Below, piece by piece: positions 25,442 through 33,823 of a stretch of DNA of 64,000 nt. The DNA comes from Bacillus multifaciens (GTDB lineage: Bacteria; Bacillota; Bacilli; Bacillales; Bacillaceae_G), in assembly GCF_030756675.1 (NCBI RefSeq), contig NZ_JAVBXD010000017.1, positions 1 to 64,000 on the forward strand. Reading direction: 5' to 3'. The notes under the pieces are model-generated. The model saw nothing but the letters and a program-made list of their open reading frames with translations. It did not search any database and was not told where the DNA came from. The translations under genes and the position numbers were made by a program. How positions within the stretch are numbered: the first letter of the stretch is position 1; the number at the start of each line of letters is the position of its first letter.

Positions 25442-27136
25442 ATGTCGTTTGAGAATTATGCATATAAACGTCCGAATATGGATGAAGTGAAAGACAGATT
25501 TGCGGAGACTTTACAACAGTTTAAGAGTGCTAAAACAGTGGAAGAACAAAAAGAAGTAATTGCACAGATTAATGAAATCCGTAATGATTTTAGCACGATG
25601 TATAACGTATGTTATATTCGTCATAGTGTCGATACGACGGATGAATTTTATAAGGAAGAACAAGATTTCTTTGATGAATATTCACCAATTGTGAAGGGAT
25701 ATGTGACAAAATATTACGAAGCATTAACACAATCTCCATTTCGAAAACAATTAGAAGAATATTATGGCATACAGTTATTTGCACTTGCAGAGGCTGAAAT
25801 GAAAACATATTCAGATGAAGTAGTTGCAGATTTACAGTTAGAAAACAAATTGTCTTCTGGGTACACACAGTTAATAGCGGCAGCTAAAATTTCATTTGAA
25901 GGTGAAGAAAGAACATTATCACAACTTGTTCCGTTTATGGAGAACAGAGATCGTAATATGCGTAAACAAGCAAGTGAAGCATATTATGGATTTTTAGCGG
26001 AGCATGAAGAAGAGTTAGATCGTATTTATGATGAACTTGTTAAAGTTAGAACAACGATTGCGAAGAAACTTGGTTTTAACAATTTTGTTGAGCTTGGATA
26101 TGCAAGAATGTACCGTACAGACTACAATGCAGAGATGGTTGCGAATTTCCGCAAACAAGTACTTGATTATATTGTACCTGTTGCAACTGAACTTAGACAA
26201 AAACAACAGGCTCGTATTGGAGTGGAGAAGCTTGCTTATTATGATGAGAATTTTGAATATCCATCTGGTAATGCAGTGCCAAAAGGTGATGCGGATTGGA
26301 TTGTGAATCATGGCAAAACGATGTATAGAGAACTATCAGAAGAAACAAATACATTTTTTAATTTTATGTTAGAAAATAATTTATTAGATCTTGTTGCGAA
26401 AAAAGGAAAAGCTGGCGGAGGCTATTGTACATATATTGAAAATTATAAAGCACCGTTTATTTTCTCAAACTTTAACGGGACGTCTGGTGACATTGATGTG
26501 TTAACGCATGAAGCAGGGCATGCTTTCCAGGTATATGAAAGCCGTCACTATGAAATTCCAGAGTATAACTGGCCAACATATGAGGCGTGTGAAATTCATT
26601 CAATGAGTATGGAATTTTTCACATGGCCATGGATGAATTTATTCTTTGAAGAAGATGTAGAGAAATATTATTTCTCACATTTAAGTTCAGCGTTGCTATT
26701 TTTACCATATGGTGTATCTGTTGATGAATTCCAGCATTTTGTATATGAACATCCAGAAGCATCACCGGCTGAGCGCAAAGAAGCGTGGCGTAATATTGAA
26801 AGAAAGTACTTGCCACATCGTGATTATGAGGAAAATGATTATTTAGAGCGCGGTGGCTTTTGGCAACGTCAAGCACATATTTATAACTCACCATTTTATT
26901 ACATTGACTATACGTTAGCACAGATTTGTGCGTTCCAATTTTGGAAACGTTCAAGAGAGAATCGTCAAGAGGCATGGGAAGATTATGTTCATCTTTGCCG
27001 TCAAGGCGGTAGTAAATCATTCTTACAATTAGTTGAAACAGCTAATTTAACATCACCATTTGCTGATGGGTGTGTGAAAGGTGTAATCGATGAGATTCAC
27101 GGTTGGTTAAATGGAGTAGATGACACAGAATTGTAA
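25442..27136 (+). CDS. M3-family oligoendopeptidase (PepF-like)
   Basis: A 564-residue zinc metallopeptidase of family M3, which cleaves short oligopeptides in the cytoplasm. The zinc motif HEAGH is at 356-360, with a third ligand Glu in the following YEACEIHSMSMEF helix. The C-terminal FYYIDYTLAQICAFQFW block, with its conserved Tyr residues for substrate binding, is typical. The length matches short M3B enzymes. A strong AAAGGGG site precedes the ATG. The gene is monocistronic. Confidence 0.93.
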   Translation: MSFENYAYKRPNMDEVKDRFAETLQQFKSAKTVEEQKEVIAQINEIRNDFSTMYNVCYIRHSVDTTDEFYKEEQDFFDEYSPIVKGYVTKYYEALTQSPFRKQLEEYYGIQLFALAEAEMKTYSDEVVADLQLENKLSSGYTQLIAAAKISFEGEERTLSQLVPFMENRDRNMRKQASEAYYGFLAEHEEELDRIYDELVKVRTTIAKKLGFNNFVELGYARMYRTDYNAEMVANFRKQVLDYIVPVATELRQKQQARIGVEKLAYYDENFEYPSGNAVPKGDADWIVNHGKTMYRELSEETNTFFNFMLENNLLDLVAKKGKAGGGYCTYIENYKAPFIFSNFNGTSGDIDVLTHEAGHAFQVYESRHYEIPEYNWPTYEACEIHSMSMEFFTWPWMNLFFEEDVEKYYFSHLSSALLFLPYGVSVDEFQHFVYEHPEASPAERKEAWRNIERKYLPHRDYEENDYLERGGFWQRQAHIYNSPFYYIDYTLAQICAFQFWKRSRENRQEAWEDYVHLCRQGGSKSFLQLVETANLTSPFADGCVKGVIDEIHGWLNGVDDTEL

Positions 27137-27222
27137 AAAATATGCATTAGTTTTTATGAATTTGCAATCGACAATTATTTGGGAAAATGAGATAATGAAA
27201 GAAAATTTAGAATAATAAAACT

Positions 27223-27257
27223 TAAGGGGTGTTTCTTGAAAAGAAGCGCCTCTTTTT
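27223..27257 (+). terminator. Terminator downstream of pepF
   Basis: The stem AGGGGTGTTTCTT/AAGAAGCGCCTCT, with two G-U pairs, is followed by TTTTTAA. Confidence 0.65.
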
Positions 27258-27279
27258 AACCAAATAAGGGGGGAGAAAT

Positions 27280-27813
27280 ATGATGCAATCATATGCAAAT
27301 ATGAATATGGAAACGTTGTTACGTGGGATGGCGTCTACGAGACAGAAACTTTTATCAGAAATTGAAATGTTAACTGATACAGAAATTAATATGAAACCGC
27401 GCCGTGATAAATGGAGCATTATGCAAGTGTTACATCACCTTCATCTTGTTGAACAATCTGTTACATCTGCTATTGTGTATGCGCTTCATAAAACTGAAAG
27501 AAAAGTTGTGCCACCAAAAGACCTTCAAGCTACACTCGATCGAACAAGAAAGAGAGAAGCCCCTCAACAAATGCAACCAACAGAAACGTTAATGAAAAAA
27601 GCACAAATGATACAATTGCTGAAAAGTTCAAGAGAAAAGCTTTTACATGTTCTTCATAGCATTGTAAATGAAAAAGAACTATTTGAAAAATCGCTCAAAC
27701 ATCCTGTATTTGATGAGCTTAATTTATATCAATGGGTGCAATTCTTAGACTTACACGAACAGCGCCATCTTACACAGTTAAAAGAAGCAAAACATGCCAT
27801 TTTACAAAGGTAA
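27280..27813 (+). CDS. DinB-family protein
   Basis: A 177-residue member of the DinB/YfiT four-helix-bundle superfamily. The metal-binding His pattern is seen as the VLHHLHLVEQS helix and the late LDLHEQRHLTQL helix. These proteins often bind a divalent metal and act as thiol- or damage-linked transferases or hydrolases; the substrate here is unknown. GGGGGGAG lies upstream of ATG 27280 (27283 is equally possible). The TAA stop is the first triplet of an intergenic repeat (TAAAGTGAAAC). Confidence 0.8.
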   Translation: MMQSYANMNMETLLRGMASTRQKLLSEIEMLTDTEINMKPRRDKWSIMQVLHHLHLVEQSVTSAIVYALHKTERKVVPPKDLQATLDRTRKREAPQQMQPTETLMKKAQMIQLLKSSREKLLHVLHSIVNEKELFEKSLKHPVFDELNLYQWVQFLDLHEQRHLTQLKEAKHAILQR

Positions 27814-27980
27814 AGTGAAACTTCCATCAGTGGTGTTCTGATGGTTAGTTGAACCAATCGGGCATTTAGGGGCAGTGATCCTCACCTATCTTCTTTGTTT
27901 CTCTCTGAATATTGGTGAGGGTCATACTGCCCGTTACTGCGGGATAAAGTGAAACTTCCATCAGTTAATTTGTTAGCTGA
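27811..27980 (+). repeat. Long ATAAAGTGAAAC...GCGGGATAAA repeat plus a tandem second start
   Basis: The element begins TAAAGTGAAACTTCCATCAG at the DinB stop codon. It contains an ACCAATCGGGC / GGGCAGTGATC region and a GGTGAGGG / ACTGCCCG region, and ends GCGGGATAAA near 27948. There a second copy of the start, AGTGAAACTTCCATCAGTTA, follows directly. It is the fullest example with the copy at 54093-54259. Confidence 0.7.
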
Positions 27981-28075
27981 TGGATTTTTTGTATTTTTAG
28001 CATCATTCAGTATATGTATATTCCTACTTCATATGTTGGAACATATATAAGGACATCTGAAAAGGAGTTGAAATA

Positions 28076-28192
28076 ATGGGAAATAAAAAACGGGAGCAAG
28101 AGAGGCAATGGAGAGCCCGAAAAGAACAGAAGCAGCCGCATGGGAAAGTGAAGACTTTTGCGGAACTTGTAGATGAAACAAAAAAAACGTGA
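28076..28192 (+). CDS. Small basic protein (DUF6254-like)
   Basis: A 38-residue protein (EREQ-type charged start, then ERQWRARKEQKQPHGKVKTF). The KQPHGKVKTFAEL core resembles the small Bacillus family DUF6254, of unknown function. AAAGGAG lies 9 bases before the ATG, and the stop codon is inside a strong terminator stem. It is convergent with the second sporulation-type kinase. Confidence 0.65.
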   Translation: MGNKKREQERQWRARKEQKQPHGKVKTFAELVDETKKT

Positions 28193-28217
28193 TGCGCCTG
28201 CATCACGTTTTTTTTGT
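28182..28217. terminator. Bidirectional terminator
   Basis: The stem AAAAAACGTGATGC/GCATCACGTTTTTT has a 4-5 base loop and serves both convergent genes. Confidence 0.9.
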
Positions 28218-29465
28218 TAAGGGAAATGTAAGGAGAAAAGTTGTACCAATATTTTTCTTACTAGTAATGTCAATTTTACCATTCATTGCTTTTATAATAC
28301 TAAAGACAACCATCATTCCAAGGCCTGTTCCTTTTTCTTTTGTAGAGTAGAAAGGGGAACCGAGACGTTTTACTTGTTCGGTACTCATGCCGATTCCGGT
28401 ATCTTGAATATGTAATTGGATATGTTTATTAGCGGGTGTTACAGTAAATGTAAGGTCACCGCCGTTTGGCATTGCTTCAATACAGTTTTTTAAAATGTTT
28501 AAAAGGCATTGATTGAGCTTTTGTTTTTCTCCCATTATATAAAATGTTTTACTTTGTTTCGTATAATGTATACGAACGTTAGAAAGGTTTGCTAATGGTG
28601 TCATGAGTGTAATTGCATGAAGTAATTCTTCTTCTAACTGTAATAGTTGTACTTTTTCAATACTTGGTTTTGCAAATGTTAAGTAGTCTGTTAATACATG
28701 GTTTGCTTGATCGATACCGCCCATAGCGATGTCTAAATATAAAAGTTTTTCTTGTTCTGAACAGTTTTTTGATTGTAGTAATTGAAGGAATCCTCTTGTT
28801 GATGTAAGAGGGTTTCGAATTTCATGTGAAATAGAAGCAGCCATCTCACCGATGAGTTGAAATTTTTCGGCGTTTACAAGTTCTTGTGCAAGACGGACTT
28901 GTGATTGTAAAACTTCCATTAAATATAAAATTAAAATTGTTCCTATAATTGTGCATAACTCATATGTAACAAAATAAGGTGTATAGTCCTTTGGGTTTGG
29001 AGCGATAGATAGAAAATAGGGAATCCAGCCACTGCCGTATATAAGGCTGTAAAAAAAAGCCAAATACATTTTTGTTTTGATTTTCCCTTTTATGTATACT
29101 TTGTATGTTGTGATGAGAAAAATGTACAACATAAAAGATGCAATAAGAGAAGGGATGAACCCGCTGCCGCCAATAAAAAAACGATAAATGTTCATAACAC
29201 CTAAAATTGCACCACCTGCGAATGGTCCTCCAGATAATGTGCCGACAACAAGCACAATATGTCGGAAGTCAAATTGAAAACCGTATTCAACTTTTGCAGC
29301 AAACGACATACAAACAATAGTAGTAAGGCTGCAAGAGAGAATAAATACAAATGAATTGAGCCTTGGAGAGCGATTTCCTTTTTCGCTCCAAAACAAATGA
29401 TAAATTAGCATTGTGACTAAAATAAATAATATATTTATGAAGAGGTACATAATAAAAAGCTTCAG
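28203..29465 (-). CDS. KinB-like sporulation sensor histidine kinase
   Basis: A 420-residue kinase with a 5TM-5TMR_LYT-type membrane sensor: about six hydrophobic helices in the first 195 residues, with FDFRHIVLVVGTLSGGPFAG typical. The kinase core follows, with phospho-acceptor His214 (SISHEIRNPLTSTRGF), N box NILKNCIEAMPNGG, G1 DTGIGMS and G2 GTGLGMMVV. It has no adjacent response regulator, as for KinB-type phosphorelay kinases. The start is unsettled. AAGGAGG at 29474-29480 is spaced 8 bases from an in-frame CTG at 29465; the first ATG is 29450. The longer reading to 29585 runs into a bcr1-like repeat. Confidence 0.85.
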   Translation of the reverse strand: MKLFIMYLFINILFILVTMLIYHLFWSEKGNRSPRLNSFVFILSCSLTTIVCMSFAAKVEYGFQFDFRHIVLVVGTLSGGPFAGGAILGVMNIYRFFIGGSGFIPSLIASFMLYIFLITTYKVYIKGKIKTKMYLAFFYSLIYGSGWIPYFLSIAPNPKDYTPYFVTYELCTIIGTILILYLMEVLQSQVRLAQELVNAEKFQLIGEMAASISHEIRNPLTSTRGFLQLLQSKNCSEQEKLLYLDIAMGGIDQANHVLTDYLTFAKPSIEKVQLLQLEEELLHAITLMTPLANLSNVRIHYTKQSKTFYIMGEKQKLNQCLLNILKNCIEAMPNGGDLTFTVTPANKHIQLHIQDTGIGMSTEQVKRLGSPFYSTKEKGTGLGMMVVFSIIKAMNGKIDITSKKNIGTTFLLTFPLTKKT

Positions 29466-29519
29466 CTTTAAAACCTCCTTGTAGCGAGAAATAAAAGGGT
29501 TGATATCTACATATAAATA

Positions 29520-29715
29520 CAAATTGAAAAAATGACATAAAAACCCCTCTCTTTTTAGTGGGGACGAAAGCATCTGGCCATGCATTGAAGCGGTCAGTTC
29601 CTTTTCCTACCACGTGCAAAGTTTAAAACAAAGAGAGAAAGCAAGTAGCGGGCATGTTTTGTTCTGGGGAGCAGCGACTTAGATGTCGGAAAATTAAAAT
29701 GGATTTATATAAATC
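29520..29715 (+). repeat. bcr1-like repeat, full-length copy
   Basis: All family blocks are present in order: CCCTCTCTTTTTAGTGGGGA, CGAAAGCATCTGGCCATGCA, GAAGCGGTCAG, TTCCTACCACGTGCAAAG, TTTAAAACAAAGAGAGAAAG, GCAAGTAGCGGGCATG, AGCAGCGACTTAGATGTCGG and AAAATTAAAATGGAT. It lies between the divergent KinB-like kinase and queC units. Confidence 0.75.
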
Positions 29716-29851
29716 ATCATACTATTAATATGGAAAAAAATGAAATGTTATTTTTAGAAAAGACAGAAAAAATAGACGTTTTTCACTCGTATACTCGGTG
29801 TGTTACAATGTAAGGTGCAAGTTAAAGAAGACAATCCATGCCTAGCATGGG

Positions 29852-29884
29852 AGAGGTTCGCGAACTCCCTCTATAAAAAACTAA
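29852..29884 (+). ncRNA. preQ1 class I riboswitch
   Basis: AGAGGTTCGCGAACTCCCTC followed by TATAAAAAACTAA has the stem, C-rich loop and A-rich tail of the small preQ1-I pseudoknot aptamer. Only loop bases differ from the aptamer before the B. subtilis queC operon. It precedes queCDEF, the preQ1 pathway, so preQ1 should shut the operon down. Confidence 0.93.
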
Positions 29885-29886
29885 GA

Positions 29887-29930
29887 AGAGAACAATGTCC
29901 TTTTTGATATTGTTTTGTTTTTTTTAGTAT
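29887..29930 (+). terminator. Expression-platform terminator of the preQ1 riboswitch
   Basis: The stem GAACAAT/ATTGTTT with a T-rich loop is followed by a long T tract (GTTTTTTTTAG), directly after the aptamer and before queC. It fits transcription attenuation by preQ1. Confidence 0.7.
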
Positions 29931-29986
29931 GACAGTTCAAGAACGCTCTTTCTTCTTGTAATCGAAAAAAGAGGAGAATGAGTGAA

Positions 29987-30649
29987 ATGAAAAAGGAAAA
30001 AGCGGTTGTTGTTTTTAGCGGTGGTCAAGATAGTACAACATGTTTATTTTGGGCACTTGAACAGTTTGAAGAAGTAGAAACAGTGACGTTTGATTATAAT
30101 CAACGTCATAAACTCGAAATTGACTGTGCTGCGGAAATCGCAAAAGAACTAGGTGTAAAGCATACTGTACTTGATATGAGCTTGTTAAATCAGCTCGCTC
30201 CTAATGCATTAACACGTACAGATATGGAAATTACACATGAAGATGGCGAGTTGCCGTCGACATTTGTGGATGGACGTAACCTATTGTTTTTATCGTTTGC
30301 GGCTGTACTAGCGAAACAAGTAGGGGCACGTCATATCGTAACAGGTGTGTGTGAAACAGACTTTAGTGGTTATCCAGATTGCCGTGATGTATTTGTGAAA
30401 TCGTTAAACGTTACATTAAATTTATCGATGGATTATCCATTCGTTATTCATACACCACTTATGTGGATTGATAAAGCAGAAACGTGGAAACTGGCAGATG
30501 AACTTGGAGCTTTTGAATTTGTCCGTGAAAAAACGTTAACGTGCTATAACGGAATTATTGGTGATGGCTGCGGTGAATGTCCAGCGTGTCAGCTTCGTAA
30601 AGCAGGACTTGATAAATATGTACAAGAACGTGAAGGAGCGAAAGCATAA
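29987..30649 (+). CDS. queC: 7-cyano-7-deazaguanine synthase QueC
   Basis: A 220-residue ATP-dependent enzyme that converts CDG to preQ0 in queuosine synthesis. The N-terminal PP-loop SGGQDS binds ATP. The C-terminal zinc site is the four-Cys set in [22 protein letters not shown]. The ATG at 29987 is preferred (AGGAG 10 bases upstream) over 29978, which is one base from that site. Its stop overlaps the queD start (TAATG). It is the first gene of the preQ1-controlled operon. Confidence 0.95.
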   Translation: MKKEKAVVVFSGGQDSTTCLFWALEQFEEVETVTFDYNQRHKLEIDCAAEIAKELGVKHTVLDMSLLNQLAPNALTRTDMEITHEDGELPSTFVDGRNLLFLSFAAVLAKQVGARHIVTGVCETDFSGYPDCRDVFVKSLNVTLNLSMDYPFVIHTPLMWIDKAETWKLADELGAFEFVREKTLTCYNGIIGDGCGECPACQLRKAGLDKYVQEREGAKA

Positions 30650-31143
30650 TGACACAAGACTTCTTTGGATTTCGCATTGTTGAAAATTTACAAAAAATAG
30701 ATCAGGATATCGAGCGTAAGCAACTGAAGTATCATAATAAGCGTGTTATGGTTAGTAAAGAATTTACGTTTGATGCTGCCCATCATCTGCACTGTTATGA
30801 AGGGAAATGTAAAAACCTTCATGGACATACGTATAAAGTAATTTTTGGAATTAGTGGTTATGTCAATGAAATTGGCTTAACGATTGATTTTGGTGATATA
30901 AAAGAAATTTGGAAAAATGAAATTGAAATATATTTAGATCATCGTTACTTAAATGAAACACTTCCAGCTATGAATACAACTGCTGAAAATATGGTTGTAT
31001 GGATTTTTGAGAAAATGGAAGAGGCACTAACAAAAGGTGATCGACAAAATGAATATAAAGGGGCGCGTGTTGAGTTTGTGCGCTTATTTGAAACACCAAC
31101 AAGCTATGCAGAAGTAAGACGGGAGTGGATGATTGGTGAGTAA
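30649..31143 (+). CDS. queD: 6-carboxy-5,6,7,8-tetrahydropterin synthase QueD
   Basis: A 164-residue T-fold enzyme that makes CPH4 from dihydroneopterin triphosphate. Zinc-binding His residues are in FDAAHHLHCYEGKC and LHGHTYKV; the catalytic Cys is in GKCKNLHGH; the late Glu is in ARVEFVRLFETPTSYAEV. The N-terminus is about 30 residues longer than the minimal family (FFGFRIVENLQKIDQDIERK). It overlaps both queC and queE. Confidence 0.93.
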   Translation: MTQDFFGFRIVENLQKIDQDIERKQLKYHNKRVMVSKEFTFDAAHHLHCYEGKCKNLHGHTYKVIFGISGYVNEIGLTIDFGDIKEIWKNEIEIYLDHRYLNETLPAMNTTAENMVVWIFEKMEEALTKGDRQNEYKGARVEFVRLFETPTSYAEVRREWMIGE

Positions 31144-31852
31144 CATTCCTGTTTTGGAAATATTTGGACCGACAATTCAAGGAGAAGGAATGGTTGTTGG
31201 CCAAAAAACAATGTTTGTTCGTACAGCAGGTTGTGATTATAGCTGTGCATGGTGTGATTCTGCATTTACATGGGATGGTTCTGCGAAAGAGCAAATTCGT
31301 CAAATGTCGCCAGAAGAGATTTTTTCTGAACTCGTGCAAATTGGTGAGGAAAATTTCTCACATGTAACCATTTCTGGTGGAAACCCTGCATTGTTGAAGC
31401 ATTTAGGAGAATTGATCTCTTTATTAAAAAAGAACGGCATTCGTACAGCAATTGAAACGCAAGGAAGTAAATGGCAAGATTGGTTACTTCATATAGATGA
31501 GGTGACAATTTCGCCGAAGCCGCCGAGTTCAAAGATGTCAACGAATTTTAGTATGTTAGATTCAATTATCGAGCGGTTAGATGGAAAAGAGTTTAGCTTA
31601 AAAGTAGTTGTATTTGATGATCAAGATTTTGTATATGCAAAAGAAGTGCATGAACGTTATCCGCACGTTCCGTTTTTCTTACAAGTTGGAAATGATGATA
31701 CGAAGACGACGGATGATGTTTCATTAATTCAGCGTCTTCTTATGAAATATGAGTGGCTTATTGATAAAGCTGTGCAATGTAAGGAAATGAATGATGCAAA
31801 AGTATTACCGCAGCTCCACGCTTTAGTGTGGGGAAATAAACGCGGTGTGTAA
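31136..31852 (+). CDS. queE: 7-carboxy-7-deazaguanine synthase QueE
   Basis: A 238-residue radical SAM enzyme that converts CPH4 to CDG. The cluster motif is CDYSCAWC (CxxxCxxC) near 31-38, with IFGPTIQGEGMVVGQKTMFV before it and the SGGNPAL glycine motif later. The C-terminal LPQLHALVWGNKRGV is typical of the Bacillus enzyme. I chose the GTG at 31136 (GGGAG 10 bases upstream) over the adjacent TTG 31133. It overlaps the end of queD by 8 bases. Confidence 0.93.
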   Translation: MSNIPVLEIFGPTIQGEGMVVGQKTMFVRTAGCDYSCAWCDSAFTWDGSAKEQIRQMSPEEIFSELVQIGEENFSHVTISGGNPALLKHLGELISLLKKNGIRTAIETQGSKWQDWLLHIDEVTISPKPPSSKMSTNFSMLDSIIERLDGKEFSLKVVVFDDQDFVYAKEVHERYPHVPFFLQVGNDDTKTTDDVSLIQRLLMKYEWLIDKAVQCKEMNDAKVLPQLHALVWGNKRGV

Positions 31853-31870
31853 GTGAAGGGAGATTTTTAG

Positions 31871-32368
31871 ATGACTGGAAGAAAAGATGAAGATTTAAAA
31901 GATGTAACATTATTAGGAAATCAAAATACAAAATATTTATTTGAATATAGCCCAGAAATTTTAGAGACGTTTGATAATAATCATCCAAATCGTGATTATT
32001 TTGTAAAATTTAATTGTCCAGAGTTCACAAGTTTATGTCCGAAAACAGGTCAACCAGATTTTGCGACAATTTATATTAGCTATATTCCAGAACAAAAAAT
32101 GGTAGAGAGTAAATCTTTAAAGTTATATTTATTTAGTTTCCGTAACCATGGAGATTTCCATGAAGATTGTATGAATGTCATTATGAATGACTTAATTAAA
32201 CTGATGGATCCACGCTATATCGAAGTGTGGGGCAAGTTTACACCGCGTGGTGGTATTTCTATTGATCCATATTGTAACTATGGACGTCCTGGTACAAAAT
32301 ATGAAAAAATGGCTGAATATCGTTTAATGAATCACGATTTATATCCAGAAACAGTAGATAATCGTTAA
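31871..32368 (+). CDS. queF: NADPH-dependent preQ0 reductase QueF
   Basis: A 165-residue T-fold nitrile reductase that turns preQ0 into preQ1. The nucleophilic Cys is in [17 protein letters not shown], and the conserved [18 protein letters not shown] block is present. It is the last gene of the queCDEF operon, 18 bases after queE, with a strong terminator directly behind it. With its product feeding back on the leader riboswitch, the operon is self-limiting. Confidence 0.95.
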   Translation: MTGRKDEDLKDVTLLGNQNTKYLFEYSPEILETFDNNHPNRDYFVKFNCPEFTSLCPKTGQPDFATIYISYIPEQKMVESKSLKLYLFSFRNHGDFHEDCMNVIMNDLIKLMDPRYIEVWGKFTPRGGISIDPYCNYGRPGTKYEKMAEYRLMNHDLYPETVDNR

Positions 32369-32369
32369 G

Positions 32370-32397
32370 AAAAGAGGGGGCTTGCCCCCTCTTTTCT
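32370..32397 (+). terminator. Terminator after queF
   Basis: The perfect stem AAAGAGGGGGC/GCCCCCTCTTTT is followed by Ts. Confidence 0.9.
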
Positions 32398-32403
32398 AGT
32401 ATT

Positions 32404-32589
32404 CTATGTATGTTGTGTAATAATAGTATAGTTTTTATGATTGACAACAGTAAGAGGTTCCAAATCTAAATCTCTAAAGTTATCCATAATTGTTACATCA
32501 ACGATAACGGAGTTTGTATTTACTTTTTGAACGCGCCCTTGTAAACCGTTTTTAAATTCAATGATATCTCCAGTTTCTGCAATTTTCAT
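32404..32589 (-). CDS. YkvS-like DUF2187 family protein
   Basis: A 61-residue protein with a KOW/SH3-like pattern (GDIIEFKNGLQGRVQKVNTNSVIVDVT), recognised as the YkvS/DUF2187 family of unknown function. In B. subtilis the ykvS gene also lies near the ykvJKLM queuosine genes. The ATG at 32589 is 8 bases after AAGGAG. It is convergent with the que operon. Confidence 0.8.
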   Translation of the reverse strand: MKIAETGDIIEFKNGLQGRVQKVNTNSVIVDVTIMDNFRDLDLEPLTVVNHKNYTIITQHT

Positions 32590-32800
32590 AAGCAACTCTC
32601 CTTGTTACATTTTTACGAAAAAGAGAACAAGTTTCGTTCTTTTTGTATTTCTTTTTATTTTGAACGATATTTTCTATTTTGTAAATGTTTCCATGATATT
32701 TTTTTGAAAAAAATACTAATTTTTCACAATTAATTTATAGTAAGATTCTCACATTTATTGTAAGGTGAATATAGGAGTGTTATGAAACGGAGACGATAAA

Positions 32801-32959
32801 ATGGTATTTGAGATTGTGGGGAGCTTTATAGCTATTGTGTTGTTTTTATTTGCATATACGAAATTAAAAGTGATTCGTGAACATGGAACATACATATACT
32901 ATGAGGGAGCTGATAGTATTTCTTCTCTTTCTAGTCATGAAGATGGAAGTGCTGAATGA
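32801..32959 (+). CDS. Small single-pass membrane protein, unknown
   Basis: A 52-residue ORF. The N-terminal half is one hydrophobic segment (IVGSFIAIVLFLFAY), followed by a basic stretch (TKLKVIREHG) and an acidic, Ser-rich tail. A GGAG-type site lies about 8 bases upstream. No family is recognised. A bcr1-like repeat begins about 30 bases after the stop. Confidence 0.55.
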   Translation: MVFEIVGSFIAIVLFLFAYTKLKVIREHGTYIYYEGADSISSLSSHEDGSAE

Positions 32960-32989
32960 TATAAGTGTGTTTCTAGATAAATCTAAATT

Positions 32990-33127
32990 AAAAAATCGAC
33001 ATAAAAATCCTTTCTTTTTTAGGCAAGGTTTAAAACAAGAGGAGAAAGCAAGTAGCAGTCATGCTGTATTCTGCATAGCAGAGCTAGACAAAGATGGCGG
33101 AAGATTAAAATGGATATATATTAGGAA
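32990..33127 (+). repeat. bcr1-like repeat, internally deleted copy
   Basis: It starts CGACATAAAAATCCTTTC, then TTTTTTAGGCAAGG joins straight to TTTAAAACAAGAGGAGAAAG, so the GAGAGCATCTGGCC / GAAGCGGTCAG block is missing. It ends CAAAGATGGCGGAAGATTAA AATGGATATATA. The histidine phosphatase-like gene starts 24 bases later. Confidence 0.7.
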
Positions 33128-33151
33128 AATATTGAACGGGGAGTGAGAAAG

Positions 33152-33751
33152 ATGCAAATTTCTTTCATACGTCATGGAAGCTCTAATGTTCAAAAGAAAG
33201 CGATTACAGTGCAGGGATTTCAAGGGTGGCAGCAAAGATACGAGAATGAAGATATTATGAGAGAAATGGAAATTCCAATTAAAACGATGGAAGTCGTTGA
33301 ATCCTCTAAATTTATCGTATCGAGTGATCAAAAAATAGCTGTTCAATCAGCCACGATGTTGACTAGCAATGTTATGTTTATACAGAATCCGCTTTTTCGT
33401 GAAGCGGCTGTTCCTTCTCTTCTACCTGTTCCGAAATGGGTAAAGTGTAAACCGGAAGTATGGCTGTTTTTGGGCAGGGCGCTATGGACGATTGGTTATT
33501 CGAAGGATGTTGAATCCTATGTAGAAGTACAAAGAAGAGCAAAACAAGCGGCCGATGTGTTAGTTGGATATGCAAATGTATATCAGCGGGTTTCCCTTGT
33601 TGGGCATAGTTATTTTAATACGATGATCGGGAAAGAGTTACGTATGCGGGGGTGGCGCGGACCACTGCTATTTCAAAATAAACCGTGGGGATGTACAATT
33701 TATACTTTTCATGAAGTAATGGAAGGAAATGCATTTGTAACATATACATAA
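33152..33751 (+). CDS. Histidine phosphatase (phosphoglycerate mutase-like) protein
   Basis: A 199-residue protein with the N-terminal phosphohistidine motif ISFIRHGSSN (His8) and a second catalytic His in VSLVGHSYFNTMIG. Those features place it in the histidine phosphatase superfamily, branch 1. Spacing between the two motifs is that of SixA/PgmB-size enzymes. The substrate is not evident. The ATG at 33152 is 8 bases after GGGGAG; the GTG at 33143 lies within that site. Confidence 0.75.
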   Translation: MQISFIRHGSSNVQKKAITVQGFQGWQQRYENEDIMREMEIPIKTMEVVESSKFIVSSDQKIAVQSATMLTSNVMFIQNPLFREAAVPSLLPVPKWVKCKPEVWLFLGRALWTIGYSKDVESYVEVQRRAKQAADVLVGYANVYQRVSLVGHSYFNTMIGKELRMRGWRGPLLFQNKPWGCTIYTFHEVMEGNAFVTYT

Positions 33752-33765
33752 AGGTGTCATACTCT

Positions 33766-33823
33766 ATATATAATACAACGGCACAATTATGAAATAATAA
33801 TTGTGCCGTTGTATTATATATGT
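33766..33823. terminator. Bidirectional terminator
   Basis: A very long stem (ATATATAATACAACGGCACA paired with its complement, joined by ATTATG/AATAAT) lies between the histidine phosphatase gene and the convergent acetyltransferase gene. Confidence 0.85.
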
